From assembly GCA_945860125.1 (NCBI GenBank), contig CAMAPQ010000015.1, positions 1-42,906 of the forward strand: 42,906 bases of DNA. Reading direction: 5' to 3'. The position numbers were made by a program, and so were the translations under genes. The notes under the pieces are model-generated. The model was not told the origin of the DNA and made no database searches. It saw only the letters and a list, made by a program, of their open reading frames with translations. This DNA is from Klebsiella pneumoniae. Its GTDB lineage: Bacteria; Pseudomonadota; Gammaproteobacteria; Pseudomonadales; CAMAPQ01. Positions 19,481 through 28,673 of this stretch are shown one piece after another. Numbering within the stretch: position 1 is the stretch's first letter; every line of letters begins with the position of its first letter.

Positions 19481-20695
19481 ATGTTTGAGTTAATTGATAA
19501 TATTCCGCAAAGTGCGGTCATTAAAGTGGTGGGTGTAGGTGGTGGTGGCGGTAATGCTGTGCAGCACATGGTGGAAGCGGGCATTCATGGTGTTGATTTT
19601 ATTTGTGCTAATACAGATGCTCAAGCATTAAAAGGTTTATCGGTTAAAACCATTTTGCAGTTGGGTGGCCAGATTACGAAAGGATTGGGGGCGGGCGCTA
19701 ATCCTGAAGTAGGACGCCAAGCAGCTATTGAAGATCGCGATAGAATTCAAGAAGTGTTAGCCGGCGCTGACATGGTATTTATTACCGCAGGAATGGGGGG
19801 GGGGACAGGCACGGGTGGTGCGCCTGTTGTCGCTGAAGTAGCTAAAGATATGGGTATTTTAACCGTCGCCGTTGTGACAAAGCCTTTTCCTTTTGAGGGG
19901 CGTAAAAGAAGAAAAATAGCAGACGAAGGCATTATGCAGCTTGCTCAGCATGTTGACTCTCTTATTACGATTCCCAATGAAAAGCTGTTAGCTGTATTGG
20001 GTGGTAATACCAGCTTATTGGATGCGTTTAGGACAGCCAATGATGTTCTTTTAAATGCTGTGCAGGGTATTGCAGATTTAATTATTCGCCCAGGTATGAT
20101 TAACGTCGATTTTGCTGATGTTAGAACGGTTATGTCAGAGATGGGGCTTGCGATGATGGGTATTGGTCGTGCGAGTGGCGAGCACAGAGCCCGTGAAGCA
20201 GCGGAAGCCGCTATTCGCAGCCCCTTGTTGGAGGATGTTAACCTTAATGGTGCAAGAGGTATCTTGGTTAATATTTCAGCAGGCCCTGCTTTAACGTTAG
20301 GTGAGTTTTCTGAAGTGGGTGATGTAATTGAAGCTTTTGCTTCGGATAATGCAACTGTGGTTGTCGGCACAGTTATTGATGAAGACATGGGTGACGACTT
20401 AAAAGTAACAGTCGTTGCAACGGGGCTGGGTGGTTTAACTGAGATGTCGCTTAAGTCTCACGAGGCTGCGCTTGGAACTCATTTGCGTTCTGATGGATCT
20501 ATTGACTACAAGGGCATGGATAAGCCGGCCATTTTGAGGCAGAAAGGTCGCTCTGGTATGACGTACGGCGGCAGTACACTTGCTTCTTCTCGGGCTGCAC
20601 CTGCATTAAGATCTTCTGTCTTAGCGGCGCAAAAGCCTGCTGAAGAGATTGATTATCTTGATATTCCCGCTTTTCTTAGAAGGCAAGCTGAATAG
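19481..20695 (+). CDS. ftsZ: Cell division protein FtsZ
   Basis: Tubulin-like GTPase forming the division ring. The frame is open upstream to TTG 19427, but the ATG at 19481 has AGGAG at the right spacing and gives the family N-terminus [21 protein letters not shown] therefore choose it (404 residues). The GTP-binding loop GGGTGTG falls at 106-112, the T7 region [11 protein letters not shown] follows, and the C-terminal peptide [14 protein letters not shown] binds FtsA and ZipA in relatives. A hairpin and a duplicated ribosome site lie between it and lpxC. Confidence 0.98.
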   Translation: MFELIDNIPQSAVIKVVGVGGGGGNAVQHMVEAGIHGVDFICANTDAQALKGLSVKTILQLGGQITKGLGAGANPEVGRQAAIEDRDRIQEVLAGADMVFITAGMGGGTGTGGAPVVAEVAKDMGILTVAVVTKPFPFEGRKRRKIADEGIMQLAQHVDSLITIPNEKLLAVLGGNTSLLDAFRTANDVLLNAVQGIADLIIRPGMINVDFADVRTVMSEMGLAMMGIGRASGEHRAREAAEAAIRSPLLEDVNLNGARGILVNISAGPALTLGEFSEVGDVIEAFASDNATVVVGTVIDEDMGDDLKVTVVATGLGGLTEMSLKSHEAALGTHLRSDGSIDYKGMDKPAILRQKGRSGMTYGGSTLASSRAAPALRSSVLAAQKPAEEIDYLDIPAFLRRQAE

Positions 20696-20731
20696 TTTGG
20701 GTAGGTGTTTTTAAGTTATAAAAAGTTTGAA

Positions 20732-20761
20732 TGAGGCGGTAAGTTTGTTACACTCGCCTCA
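20732..20761 (+). promoter_or_regulatory. Stem-loop in the ftsZ-lpxC gap
   Basis: TGAGGCG (20732-20738) pairs with CGCCTCA (20755-20761). Inside, GTAA (20739-20742) pairs with TTAC (20748-20751) around GTTTG, leaving an ACT bulge. Only short T runs follow, so it is at best a weak terminator or attenuator; it could also be an RNA-processing site or an operator. Confidence 0.5.
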
Positions 20762-20769
20762 GTTTCTTA

Positions 20770-20796
20770 TCTAGGGTTTTAGTTCTAGGGTTTAGT
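20770..20796 (+). repeat. Tandem duplication of the lpxC ribosome-binding region
   Basis: TCTAGGGTTTTAGT (20770-20783) is followed at once by TCTAGGGTTTAGT (20784-20796), which ends at the base before the lpxC ATG. Each copy contains AGGG; only the second is correctly spaced (six bases). Confidence 0.8.
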
Positions 20797-21723
20797 ATGG
20801 TTAAGCAAAAAACGCTGAAAAATAGTATTCAATCAACAGGGATAGGGCTGCACTCTGGCCATAAAGTGTTGATTTCTTTAAAGCCAGCCCCTATTGATTC
20901 AGGCATCGTTTTTATTCGTACAGATGTACCTAACTTTAAGCCTATTCAGGCAAGACCTGAGAATGTTATTGATACTAAGCTTTCAACAACGCTTGGGTTT
21001 GCATCGCCTGAGTCTCGCATATCAACCGTTGAGCATGTCATGTCTGCCTTAGCGGGTTTAGGCGTTGATAATGCTATCGTTGAGGTCGGGGGCCCTGAAA
21101 TACCCATTATGGATGGTAGTTCTGGGCCTTTTGTCTTTTTATTGCAATCTGTAGGTCTTGAAGAGCAATTTGCACCCAAAAAATTCATTCGCGTGAAGAA
21201 GAAAGTAACCGTCAGTGATGGCGACAAGAGTGCGCAGCTTAAGCCTTTTGATGGTTTCCGTGTTGGTTTTACGATTGATTTTGATCATCCTTGCATTGCG
21301 GCAACCAATCAAGAAATGGTTATTGATTTTTCGTCGACTTCTTTTGTCAGAGAGATTAGTCGTGCCCGTACTTTTGGGTTTATGAAAGATATTGAGGCAT
21401 TAAGAGCGATAGGTTTAGCGCGTGGTGGCAGTGTTGATAATGCTATTGTTATTGATGAGTATCGTATTTTGAATGATGACGGCCTGCGTTATCCTGATGA
21501 ATTTGTTCGCCATAAGATATTGGATGCAATTGGTGATCTATATCAGTTAGGCGCGCCACTGATTGGTGAGTTAACTGCACATAAATCTGGGCATGGCGTA
21601 AATAATCAACTAGTTCGCGCCTTAATGAGTCAGGCCGACGCTTGGGAATATGTCACTTTTGGCGCGGAAGCCGCTTCATCTCCCATTATTTATGAGCCTC
21701 AGCTTTTAGTCTTTCAAGCTTAG
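20797..21723 (+). CDS. lpxC: UDP-3-O-acyl-N-acetylglucosamine deacetylase LpxC
   Basis: Zinc enzyme of the first committed step of lipid A synthesis. It is 308 residues, as expected. The zinc ligand motif [10 protein letters not shown] places His80. The downstream [11 protein letters not shown] and the AHKSGH motif near residue 265 supply the other ligands and the catalytic histidine. The C-terminus ends about where the E. coli FtsH degradation tail would be, with hydrophobic residues LLVFQA. Usual last gene of the dcw cluster. Expression is probably shaped by the hairpin and doubled ribosome site before it. Confidence 0.97.
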   Translation: MVKQKTLKNSIQSTGIGLHSGHKVLISLKPAPIDSGIVFIRTDVPNFKPIQARPENVIDTKLSTTLGFASPESRISTVEHVMSALAGLGVDNAIVEVGGPEIPIMDGSSGPFVFLLQSVGLEEQFAPKKFIRVKKKVTVSDGDKSAQLKPFDGFRVGFTIDFDHPCIAATNQEMVIDFSSTSFVREISRARTFGFMKDIEALRAIGLARGGSVDNAIVIDEYRILNDDGLRYPDEFVRHKILDAIGDLYQLGAPLIGELTAHKSGHGVNNQLVRALMSQADAWEYVTFGAEAASSPIIYEPQLLVFQA

Positions 21724-21730
21724 GCTTTTT
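21695..21730 (+). terminator. Intrinsic terminator overlapping the lpxC stop
   Basis: AGCCTCAGCTT (21695-21705) pairs with AAGCTTAGGCT (21716-21726) with a single mismatch around a 10-base loop, followed by a T run to 21730. The stem includes the lpxC stop codon at 21721-21723. It marks the end of the mraZ-lpxC operon and faces the convergent dciA gene. Confidence 0.8.
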
Positions 21731-21736
21731 ACCTTT

Positions 21737-22249
21737 TCATTCATTTTTCTTTGGTTCTGTACGAAACTTTGTTGCATTTTCTGAGAGTTTATAAAGCGCA
21801 TTTTTGAGTTCTTCATCTGTTACAGACTCGGCTGTTTTTCGGATTGATTCTGCTGCTGAATCTGAAAGTTGGCGCATTATAGTGGTTGTAACATTGCTTT
21901 TTTCCTGTATTGAAAGCTTTATTGGCGCATAGTTGCTAATTTTTATGTTCGTTATTTTTTTTTCAAGAGGAAATAACGCAAGCTCTTGTAAAAGAGCGGG
22001 GATATAAAATCTTACCCTAGTTGCAATGCTCGTATTATGAGTTGCCAAAATAAGCTGATCTTCTTTGATGTGGGATACTTTTACTTGTCCGTGTAATAAC
22101 TTCGGTAGAAGTGACTCAATAAAAAGCGTTAACGTATCATGTATCTGTGTTTGTGATAGATAGTTGTTTAGTGTTGAGCCATTTTGCAGAATACCCAGCA
22201 AGTTGCTTGGGTAGTGCGTCATATTCGTTTCGTTATAATTTCCTGTCAT
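21737..22249 (-). CDS. dciA: DUF721 protein, DciA-like DnaB helicase loader
   Basis: Protein of 170 residues with a DUF721/DciA KH-like domain at about 15-115 (HDTLTLFIESLLPKLLHGQVKVSHIKEDQLILATHNTSIATRVRF region) and a helical tail rich in Lys, Glu and Thr. DciA loads the replicative helicase DnaB in bacteria lacking DnaC. Opposite-strand placement between lpxC and an M23 peptidase/secA is the same as in Pseudomonas and supports the name. The start is uncertain: ATG 22249 lacks a clear ribosome site, and ATG 22222 (MTHYPSNL) is possible. Confidence 0.75.
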   Translation of the reverse strand: MTGNYNETNMTHYPSNLLGILQNGSTLNNYLSQTQIHDTLTLFIESLLPKLLHGQVKVSHIKEDQLILATHNTSIATRVRFYIPALLQELALFPLEKKITNIKISNYAPIKLSIQEKSNVTTTIMRQLSDSAAESIRKTAESVTDEELKNALYKLSENATKFRTEPKKNE

Positions 22250-22350
22250 GGCTTTATGGTTTGGTATTTTTGGCGTGAGTTGAAAGTAGCTATCTTAAAA
22301 GCTATAAGGTAACTCACAAAGATATTTCTGGCTACTGATTCCATTTTTCT

Positions 22351-22390
22351 GGCGCTCTTTAGCGCTGTTTATAGCGCTATAAATAGCGCT
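22351..22390. repeat. AGCGCT motif array with a 16-base palindrome
   Basis: GGCGCT at 22351 is followed by AGCGCT at 22361, 22373 and 22385, the last three exactly 12 bases apart. The middle copy is centred in the perfect palindrome TTTATAGCGCTATAAA (22368-22383). It lies between the divergent dciA and M23 peptidase genes, so an operator for a dimeric regulator is plausible. No known site was recognised. Confidence 0.6.
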
Positions 22391-22474
22391 CAATGAAGAA
22401 GATATCTACTATATAAGATAGGCTAGGGATTTATCCTTGCTTTCGCGTGTTACTTTATGATGAGTTTAGGTTAA

Positions 22475-22566
22475 GACTTACGCAAAGCCGTCCAGCTTTG
22501 TTGTCGCACTTCCTTGTATGATTTGTACTGTTTTCATCGCGACGCCTTGCTGGGACAATTTGCCAT
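22475..22566. repeat. Candidate short palindromic interspersed repeat
   Basis: The left end GACTTACGCAAAGCCGTCCAGC (22475-22496) is imperfectly mirrored by GCTGGGACAATTTGC near 22549-22563. Within the left arm CAAAGC (22483-22488) and GCTTTG (22495-22500) form a perfect six-base stem. The element looks like a small repeat unit or MITE remnant. It extends into the apparent 5' end of the peptidase frame. Confidence 0.45.
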
Positions 22567-22594
22567 TTTTAAAAAGCAATGGTGGAAAAAGCTT

Positions 22595-23569
22595 ATGAAG
22601 TCACAAGGATTATTTACTGCACGTTTTCAGCAAAAAAATGCTGAGAGACAAAAAAAAACGAGTTTTAATTATATTGGTTTTCTATTAAAAGAGGTTTCAG
22701 TTGCCTTGTTTTTTTGGGTAAGGTATCCGTTACTTTCTCTGTGTTTAATTATGATGGGGGTTTTAATTGGCCGTCAGGAATCAATGGAAAATTCTGTTCC
22801 TTTTGAAGTTTTTTCTTCTTGGAATGATGCGCTAACTCAGCAGAAAAATCTTATTTCTGTTACACGAAATGCCGCTGAAACTGAGTTTAGTCAAATAACG
22901 CTGCGTATGGCTGAAGTGCAGGCAAAAATGATTCGTCTCGAAGCTTTAGCTGCTCGGTTGACAACATTAGCCGGTGTTTCTCGCGCTGAATTTAATTTTT
23001 CTAATCCACCGCCAATTGGTGGCCCTGATGAATCAGAAGAAGTTAATTATTCTAAACCAAGCTTTTTGCAAGAGCTTGCCTCTTTAAGTCATGAGCTCAA
23101 TGAGCGTGAGTTTAAGCTAGAAGCGCTTAAGCAGATGATCGCAAAAAATAAGTTAAGTGATGAAGTATTTCTTTCAACTAATCCCACAGGTGGTGCCGGT
23201 TGGATCTCTTCTCCTTATGGTTTAAGACGAGATCCTTTTACAGGAAGAAGTATTTTTCATCATGGTATTGATATTGCCGGCGCGGCTGGTTCGTCTATTT
23301 ATGCGGCAGATAGTGGCGTGGTTACTTTTTCTGGTAGGCGAGCGGGTTATGGATTAATGATTGAAATACAGCATGGGGACGGTTACGCTACACGTTACGC
23401 ACACTGTCGCCAATTGTTAGTAAGAAAAGGTGATGCGGTACATAAAGAACAAGTGATTGCAAAGTTAGGTAGTACGGGTAGATCAACTGGCACGCATGTG
23501 CATTATGAAGTACTTAAAAATGGCGTGCATTTGAATCCTGCAAAATATCTTTCAAGAGCAAAGGGTTAA
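22595..23569 (+). CDS. M23 family peptidoglycan endopeptidase, membrane-anchored
   Basis: LytM-type zinc metallopeptidase predicted to cut peptidoglycan cross-links in the periplasm. From ATG 22595 it is 324 residues. A transmembrane helix lies at about 30-53, a coiled-coil region at about 75-195, and the M23 domain at about 205-320. The HHGIDI and HVHYEV segments supply the zinc ligands. The frame continues upstream to ATG 22514, but those 27 residues derive from the palindromic repeat at 22475-22566, so I prefer the later start, which has GGTGG upstream. The lpxC-dciA-M23-secA order is shared with Pseudomonas. Confidence 0.88.
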   Translation: MKSQGLFTARFQQKNAERQKKTSFNYIGFLLKEVSVALFFWVRYPLLSLCLIMMGVLIGRQESMENSVPFEVFSSWNDALTQQKNLISVTRNAAETEFSQITLRMAEVQAKMIRLEALAARLTTLAGVSRAEFNFSNPPPIGGPDESEEVNYSKPSFLQELASLSHELNEREFKLEALKQMIAKNKLSDEVFLSTNPTGGAGWISSPYGLRRDPFTGRSIFHHGIDIAGAAGSSIYAADSGVVTFSGRRAGYGLMIEIQHGDGYATRYAHCRQLLVRKGDAVHKEQVIAKLGSTGRSTGTHVHYEVLKNGVHLNPAKYLSRAKG

Positions 23570-23610
23570 TTTACCAGTCTTACGAATGACATAAGGAAAA
23601 AGTTTTTGAT

Positions 23611-26364
23611 ATGTTTTCTATTTTAAGTGGGATTTTTGGATCAAAAAATGACAGGGAAATAAAGCAGTTATTTAAAAAAGTAAAAAGTATTAATCTTTTA
23701 GAGCCTGAAATGCAGGCGTTATCTGATGATGCTTTAAAAGCTAAAACAGGTGAACTAAAAGATAAACTTAATAAAGGTGAAACGTTAGATAATTTGCTGC
23801 CTGAAGCTTTTGCTGTTGTGCGTGAAGCAGGTGTGCGCGTATTGAATATGAGACATTTTGATTGTCAGCTAGTGGGCGGTATGGTGTTACACCAAGGTGC
23901 AATTGCTGAGATGAGAACAGGCGAAGGAAAAACATTTGTCGCAACCTTACCTGCTTACTTAAATGCCTTAACCGGTTTGGGTGTTCATGTTGTCACTGTG
24001 AATGATTATCTTGCTAAGCGCGATGCCGATTGGATGGCGCCTTTATATCGCTTTTTAGGCTTATCTATAGGTGTTATTCTTTCTGGGCAGACCAGTGAAG
24101 AAAAAAAACAAGCATATCATTCCGATATTACTTATGGCACTAATAATGAGTTTGGTTTCGATTATTTAAGAGACAACATGGTCTCTTCTTCTGAAGATAA
24201 AATGCAGAAAGCATTTCAGTTTGCGATTGTTGATGAAGTAGATTCAATTTTAATTGATGAAGCGAGAACACCGCTAATTATTTCAGGCCCTGCGGCGCAT
24301 ACCTCGCACCTCCATAATCAAATAGATGAAATAATTCCATTTTTGAAAAAAGGCACAAAAAAAACAAAGCAAGATCTCATGCTCGATAAGGAAGTTGATG
24401 AAGGTCATTTCTCTATTGATGAAAAGCAGCGTGTGATTGAAATTTCAGACAACGGACATCACTACCTAGAAGCGTTATTAATTGAGCGTGGCATTCTTCA
24501 AAAAGGAGAAGGGTTATATTCACCTAAGAATATTTCTCTTTTGCATTTTATTGATGTATCGCTTAAGGCTCATCATTTATTTCATCGAGATGTTGATTAT
24601 ATTATTCAAAATAATCAGGTTGTTATCGTTGATGAGCATACGGGAAGAACCATGGCGGGTAGGCGATGGTCAGATGGTATTCATCAAGCAATTGAAGCAA
24701 AAGAGAAAGTAAAAATCCAACAAGAAAATCAGACTTTAGCTTCGACGACTTTCCAAAATTACTTTAGGCTTTATACAAAACTTGCTGGTATGACAGGAAC
24801 TGCTGAGACAGAGGCGTTAGAATTTAGCCAGATTTATGGCTTAAGCGTTTTTATCATACCTACTAATCAACCTATGATTCGTATTGATCATGATGATGTT
24901 ATTTTTCTTTCTGAGGAAGAAAAATATGAGGCTATTATTGAAGAAGTTAAAGAATATGCCAAAAAGAATGCGCCTGTTCTTGTCGGTACGGCTTCTATTG
25001 AGAGCTCTGAACTGCTTTCTGCTGCGCTGAAAAAAGCAAATATTGTTCATGAAGTATTAAACGCAAAATATCATCAAAGAGAAGCTGAAATTATTGCGCA
25101 AGCAGGTAAGCCGGGCGCAATTACCATTGCAACAAATATGGCTGGGCGTGGTACAGATATCGTCTTGGGGGGGAACTGGAAAGCAGCATTACAAAATTTA
25201 ACCAGTCCTTCGTCGCAACAAGTTGAGAGCTTAAAGCAAGAATGGCAAAAAAATCATGAGCTTGTTTTGCAGGCGGGTGGTTTGCACATTATCGGTACAG
25301 AAAGGCATGAATCAAGGCGTATAGACAATCAATTAAGAGGCCGTTCAGGTAGGCAGGGTGATCCTGGTCAAACGCGTTTTTATCTGTCTTTAGAGGATAA
25401 TTTAATGCGTATCTTTGCTTCGGATAAAGTTCGTAATTTGATGAAAAGCTTAGGTATGCAAAAAGGAGAAGCGATTCAGCACCGACTGGTTTCAAGATCG
25501 ATTGAAGGCGCTCAACGTAAAGTAGAAGGGCGTAACTTTGATATGCGTAAATCGCTTTTAGAATACGATGATATCGCTAATGAGCAACGTCGTATTATTT
25601 ATGCCATGCGTGATGACTTATTAGATAAAACTGATATTTCAATCACGATTAACGAAATGCGGGAAGAAGTGCTTCAAGATTTTGTTAACCGTTATATTCC
25701 TGCGGGTAGCGTGGATGCTCAATGGGATACGGAAGGCTTAGAGTCTGCTTTATTAAGTGAGTTTAATGTCTCTGTCTCTGTAGCTGATTGGGTTAAAAAT
25801 GATAAGAAAATTAATGAAGTACATATTGTTGAGAAAGTGATTAAAGCCTGTTATGAAGCTTATCAAGCGAAGGAAGCTCGTTTAGGGGATCCTGCTATTT
25901 TCAGGGATCTTGAAAGAAAAATGATGTTAGATACATTGGATAAACTGTGGCGTGAGCACTTAGTTAATACGGATCATTTACGTCAGGGTATTGGTCTTCG
26001 TGGCTATGCACAGAAAAATCCAAAGCATGAGTATAAAAAAGAGTGTTTTGATTTATTTGAATTGCTTTTGGATAATATCCGTTACGAGGCCATTCGTCTT
26101 TTGTCCGTTATTGAAGTAAGAATGAGAGAAGAGGTTGAGCAGATGGAGCAAAAGCATCAGGAGGATGAGGAGGCTTTGCGTAAGCTACAACACTTAATTT
26201 CTGGTGAGTCGGACATTGCTTTGTCTGAGGCAGAATCTTCGCTCAGAAGTTTAGAGCGGCCGCCCCTTGCTGCTTCCTCTGTGCCTTTGCGCGCAGGCCG
26301 TAATGAGCCCTGTCCTTGTGGTTCTGGTAAAAAATTCAAGCATTGTCACGGGACTATTGAATAA
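23611..26364 (+). CDS. secA: Preprotein translocase ATPase SecA
   Basis: Motor of the Sec export pathway, acting at the inner membrane with SecYEG. It is 917 residues, full length. Walker A is MRTGEGKT at 101-108; the DEAD-like motif lies in VDEVDSILIDEARTPL; the helicase motif NMAGRGTDIVLGG and the QLRGRSGRQGDPG motif are present. The C-terminal zinc finger CPCGSGKKFKHCH (Cys901, Cys903, Cys912, His913) binds SecB in relatives. No secM-like leader is evident upstream; the M23 gene sits there instead. Confidence 0.98.
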   Translation: MFSILSGIFGSKNDREIKQLFKKVKSINLLEPEMQALSDDALKAKTGELKDKLNKGETLDNLLPEAFAVVREAGVRVLNMRHFDCQLVGGMVLHQGAIAEMRTGEGKTFVATLPAYLNALTGLGVHVVTVNDYLAKRDADWMAPLYRFLGLSIGVILSGQTSEEKKQAYHSDITYGTNNEFGFDYLRDNMVSSSEDKMQKAFQFAIVDEVDSILIDEARTPLIISGPAAHTSHLHNQIDEIIPFLKKGTKKTKQDLMLDKEVDEGHFSIDEKQRVIEISDNGHHYLEALLIERGILQKGEGLYSPKNISLLHFIDVSLKAHHLFHRDVDYIIQNNQVVIVDEHTGRTMAGRRWSDGIHQAIEAKEKVKIQQENQTLASTTFQNYFRLYTKLAGMTGTAETEALEFSQIYGLSVFIIPTNQPMIRIDHDDVIFLSEEEKYEAIIEEVKEYAKKNAPVLVGTASIESSELLSAALKKANIVHEVLNAKYHQREAEIIAQAGKPGAITIATNMAGRGTDIVLGGNWKAALQNLTSPSSQQVESLKQEWQKNHELVLQAGGLHIIGTERHESRRIDNQLRGRSGRQGDPGQTRFYLSLEDNLMRIFASDKVRNLMKSLGMQKGEAIQHRLVSRSIEGAQRKVEGRNFDMRKSLLEYDDIANEQRRIIYAMRDDLLDKTDISITINEMREEVLQDFVNRYIPAGSVDAQWDTEGLESALLSEFNVSVSVADWVKNDKKINEVHIVEKVIKACYEAYQAKEARLGDPAIFRDLERKMMLDTLDKLWREHLVNTDHLRQGIGLRGYAQKNPKHEYKKECFDLFELLLDNIRYEAIRLLSVIEVRMREEVEQMEQKHQEDEEALRKLQHLISGESDIALSEAESSLRSLERPPLAASSVPLRAGRNEPCPCGSGKKFKHCHGTIE

Positions 26365-26415
26365 TCGCGGCATTGAAAATACGGTGCTGAATACTAAAGA
26401 AGAGTAGGTGATTGC

Positions 26416-27651
26416 GTGCTTTATCCTGTTGCTGGTATTTGTCTTTCTGCCGTTGATGCGGCTATTCGTTATAAAAATCGTAAAGACCTTGTGTTAATTT
26501 CTATTGCCGAAGGCTCATGTGTTGCTGGTGTTTTTACAAAGAATGCCTTTTGTGCCGCGCCCGTTCAGATTGCTAAAAAAAATCTTGCCACACATTTTAA
26601 GACGCAAAATCTAAGGTATTTTCTAATTAACACAGGGAATGCTAATGCAGGAACAGGGCTTGCTGGTTTAGAGGCAGCGTCTGCATGTTGCGAGGCTTTA
26701 GCCTCTCTTGTTCATTGTGATCCTTCCGCGATTTTGCCTTTTTCAACGGGTGTGATTGGTGAGCCTTTACCTACTTTGCCTATTTTAACGGCCCTTCCAC
26801 GTGCTGTTGCAGCGTGCTCTGCTGCTGCAACAGCCTCAAAAAAGGGTGATGCTTGGCATGATGCAGCAATCGGTATTATGACAACGGATACTAAGCCTAA
26901 AGCGTTCAGTACGCGTTTTGAGTTTGAAGGTCAACAAATTGTGATAACGGGTATTGCTAAAGGTAGTGGGATGATTTGTCCTAATATGGCAACGATGTTA
27001 GGTTTTATCGCTACCGATTTGATGGTTGCGCCTCAAGTCCTTCAATCAATTTTTAACGATGTGATTGAGGAAACATTTAATGCAATTACAGTGGATGGCG
27101 ATACCTCAACAAATGATGCTTGTATGTTAATTGCAACTGGGCAAGTGAAGGGTTTGGCTATTGATGAAAATAATAAACAAAGTGAGCTTGCCATTTCCTT
27201 TAAAAAGCACTTAACAACGGTCTGTTTATATTTAGCTCATGCCATTGTGCGAGATGGTGAGGGTGCCACAAAGTTTGTGGCAGTCAATGTTATTAATGGT
27301 ATTTCACATGCTGAATGTAAACAAGTAGCGTACAGTGTTGCTCATTCACCATTGGTTAAAACAGCTTTATTTGCAAGCGATGCTAACTGGGGACGTATTT
27401 TAGCTGCTGTAGGTAAATCATCCATTGAACAGTTGGATGTTGAGGCAATTAATGTTTGGATTAACTCTGTTTTAATTGTCTCAGAAGGTGCCCGCGCTAA
27501 AGATTACACTGAAAAAGCAGGCTCTGAAGAAATGAAAAAATCAGATATAACGATTAAAATTGATCTGGCAAGAGGTAGTGCAACGGCAACAGTATGGACC
27601 TGCGATTTTTCGTTTGATTACGTTAAAATCAATGCTGAATATCGTTCTTAA
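26416..27651 (+). CDS. argJ: Ornithine acetyltransferase / N-acetylglutamate synthase ArgJ
   Basis: Bifunctional enzyme of the cyclic arginine pathway. It moves acetyl from N-acetylornithine to glutamate. The 411-residue precursor cleaves itself at the conserved motif MATMLGF; the nucleophile is Thr193. The start is GTG 26416, giving MLYPVAGICLSAVDAAIRYKNR, which matches the family. It lies 51 bases after secA, as in Pseudomonas. Its stop overlaps the next start as TAATG. No other arg genes are in the window, so whether the pathway is complete cannot be judged. Confidence 0.95.
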   Translation: MLYPVAGICLSAVDAAIRYKNRKDLVLISIAEGSCVAGVFTKNAFCAAPVQIAKKNLATHFKTQNLRYFLINTGNANAGTGLAGLEAASACCEALASLVHCDPSAILPFSTGVIGEPLPTLPILTALPRAVAACSAAATASKKGDAWHDAAIGIMTTDTKPKAFSTRFEFEGQQIVITGIAKGSGMICPNMATMLGFIATDLMVAPQVLQSIFNDVIEETFNAITVDGDTSTNDACMLIATGQVKGLAIDENNKQSELAISFKKHLTTVCLYLAHAIVRDGEGATKFVAVNVINGISHAECKQVAYSVAHSPLVKTALFASDANWGRILAAVGKSSIEQLDVEAINVWINSVLIVSEGARAKDYTEKAGSEEMKKSDITIKIDLARGSATATVWTCDFSFDYVKINAEYRS

Positions 27652-28646
27652 TGAGTTATTCAAGCAAGCAGCGTATGCCGGTTGTCGTCGGCCTTATTGA
27701 GAATAACCAGGCTCAACTTCTGATTACCCAAAGAAAATTAACCGCTCATTTGGGCGGTTTATGGGAATTTCCAGGCGGGAAAGTTGAGTTGGGTGAAACT
27801 GATTTTGAAGCGCTTCAGCGTGAATTATTTGAAGAAATTAATATTACAACAATCAAATGCTTTCCTTTTATTCGTTTAACACAGGAATATGCAGATCGGA
27901 TTGTAGAACTGCGTGTTTATCGTGTAACAGCGTGGCAAGGATCTCTCAAGCCGCTAGAGGGTCAGCCTATGCGCTGGGTTGATAGAAAAATACTCTCTGA
28001 GTTTTCTTTTCCTGAAGGGAATGTTCGTATTTGTCGACTTCTTCAATTATCACGCTTTATTCTGATTACGCCTGATCCAACCCAACATTCAACCCAAGAG
28101 CCTGATTCAATCAGTAAACATTATTTTTTGAACAAACTTGAGGCTAGCCTTAAATCCTTTAAAGGTTCTTTAGTGGTATGGCGTGCGCCACAGATGGACA
28201 ACGATACTTATTGTGATTGGGGGGATGAAATTAAACAGCGCGTGCAAAAGCATGGTTTTATTTTTGCTGCTCACCCAACGTTAGAACGTGCCAAATATTT
28301 ATCTAGTCGTGCGGTTCATCTGTCCCATTCAGCACTGAATGCTTTATCAAGGAATGAGGATCTTTCTGTTTTTGATTGGGTGGGTGCTTCTTGTCATGAT
28401 GTTGAGAGTTTACAAAAAGCAGAAGAATATACACTTGATTACGCAACGTTATCTCCCGTTCATGAAACGGCAACACATCCTAATATAAAATCATTGGGAT
28501 GGGAAAAATTCGAAGCGATGACCAGCCGCTTTTTTTTGCCTATTTATGCTTTAGGTGGTCAATCTTACAAAACGCAACTAACTGCTGCAAATCATGGCGG
28601 ATTTGGTATTGCCGCGCTATCTGCTTTTTGGAATACTACGGATTAA
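27651..28646 (+). CDS. mutT: MutT-like Nudix hydrolase fused to a ThiE-like domain
   Basis: Two-domain protein of 331 residues. The N-terminal Nudix domain (about 8-135) has an intact Nudix box, GGKVELGETDFEALQRELFEEINI region, consistent with 8-oxo-dGTP clean-up. The C-terminal half (about 155-328) resembles thiamine phosphate synthase (GASCHDVESLQKAEEYTLDYATLSPV; YALGG; GGFGIAALSAFW), probably without ThiE activity. This fusion is known next to secA-argJ in Pseudomonas and relatives. ATG 27651 overlaps the argJ stop. Function of the C-terminal part is unknown. Confidence 0.88.
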   Translation: MSYSSKQRMPVVVGLIENNQAQLLITQRKLTAHLGGLWEFPGGKVELGETDFEALQRELFEEINITTIKCFPFIRLTQEYADRIVELRVYRVTAWQGSLKPLEGQPMRWVDRKILSEFSFPEGNVRICRLLQLSRFILITPDPTQHSTQEPDSISKHYFLNKLEASLKSFKGSLVVWRAPQMDNDTYCDWGDEIKQRVQKHGFIFAAHPTLERAKYLSSRAVHLSHSALNALSRNEDLSVFDWVGASCHDVESLQKAEEYTLDYATLSPVHETATHPNIKSLGWEKFEAMTSRFFLPIYALGGQSYKTQLTAANHGGFGIAALSAFWNTTD

Positions 28647-28673
28647 GTCTTTTCCACTGGAGAAAAAAATAGA

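Noticed and set aside
19945..20388. 147-codon minus-strand frame inside ftsZ
   Set aside because: Antisense shadow of a strongly conserved gene; Ser/Ala/Ile-rich composition typical of such shadows.
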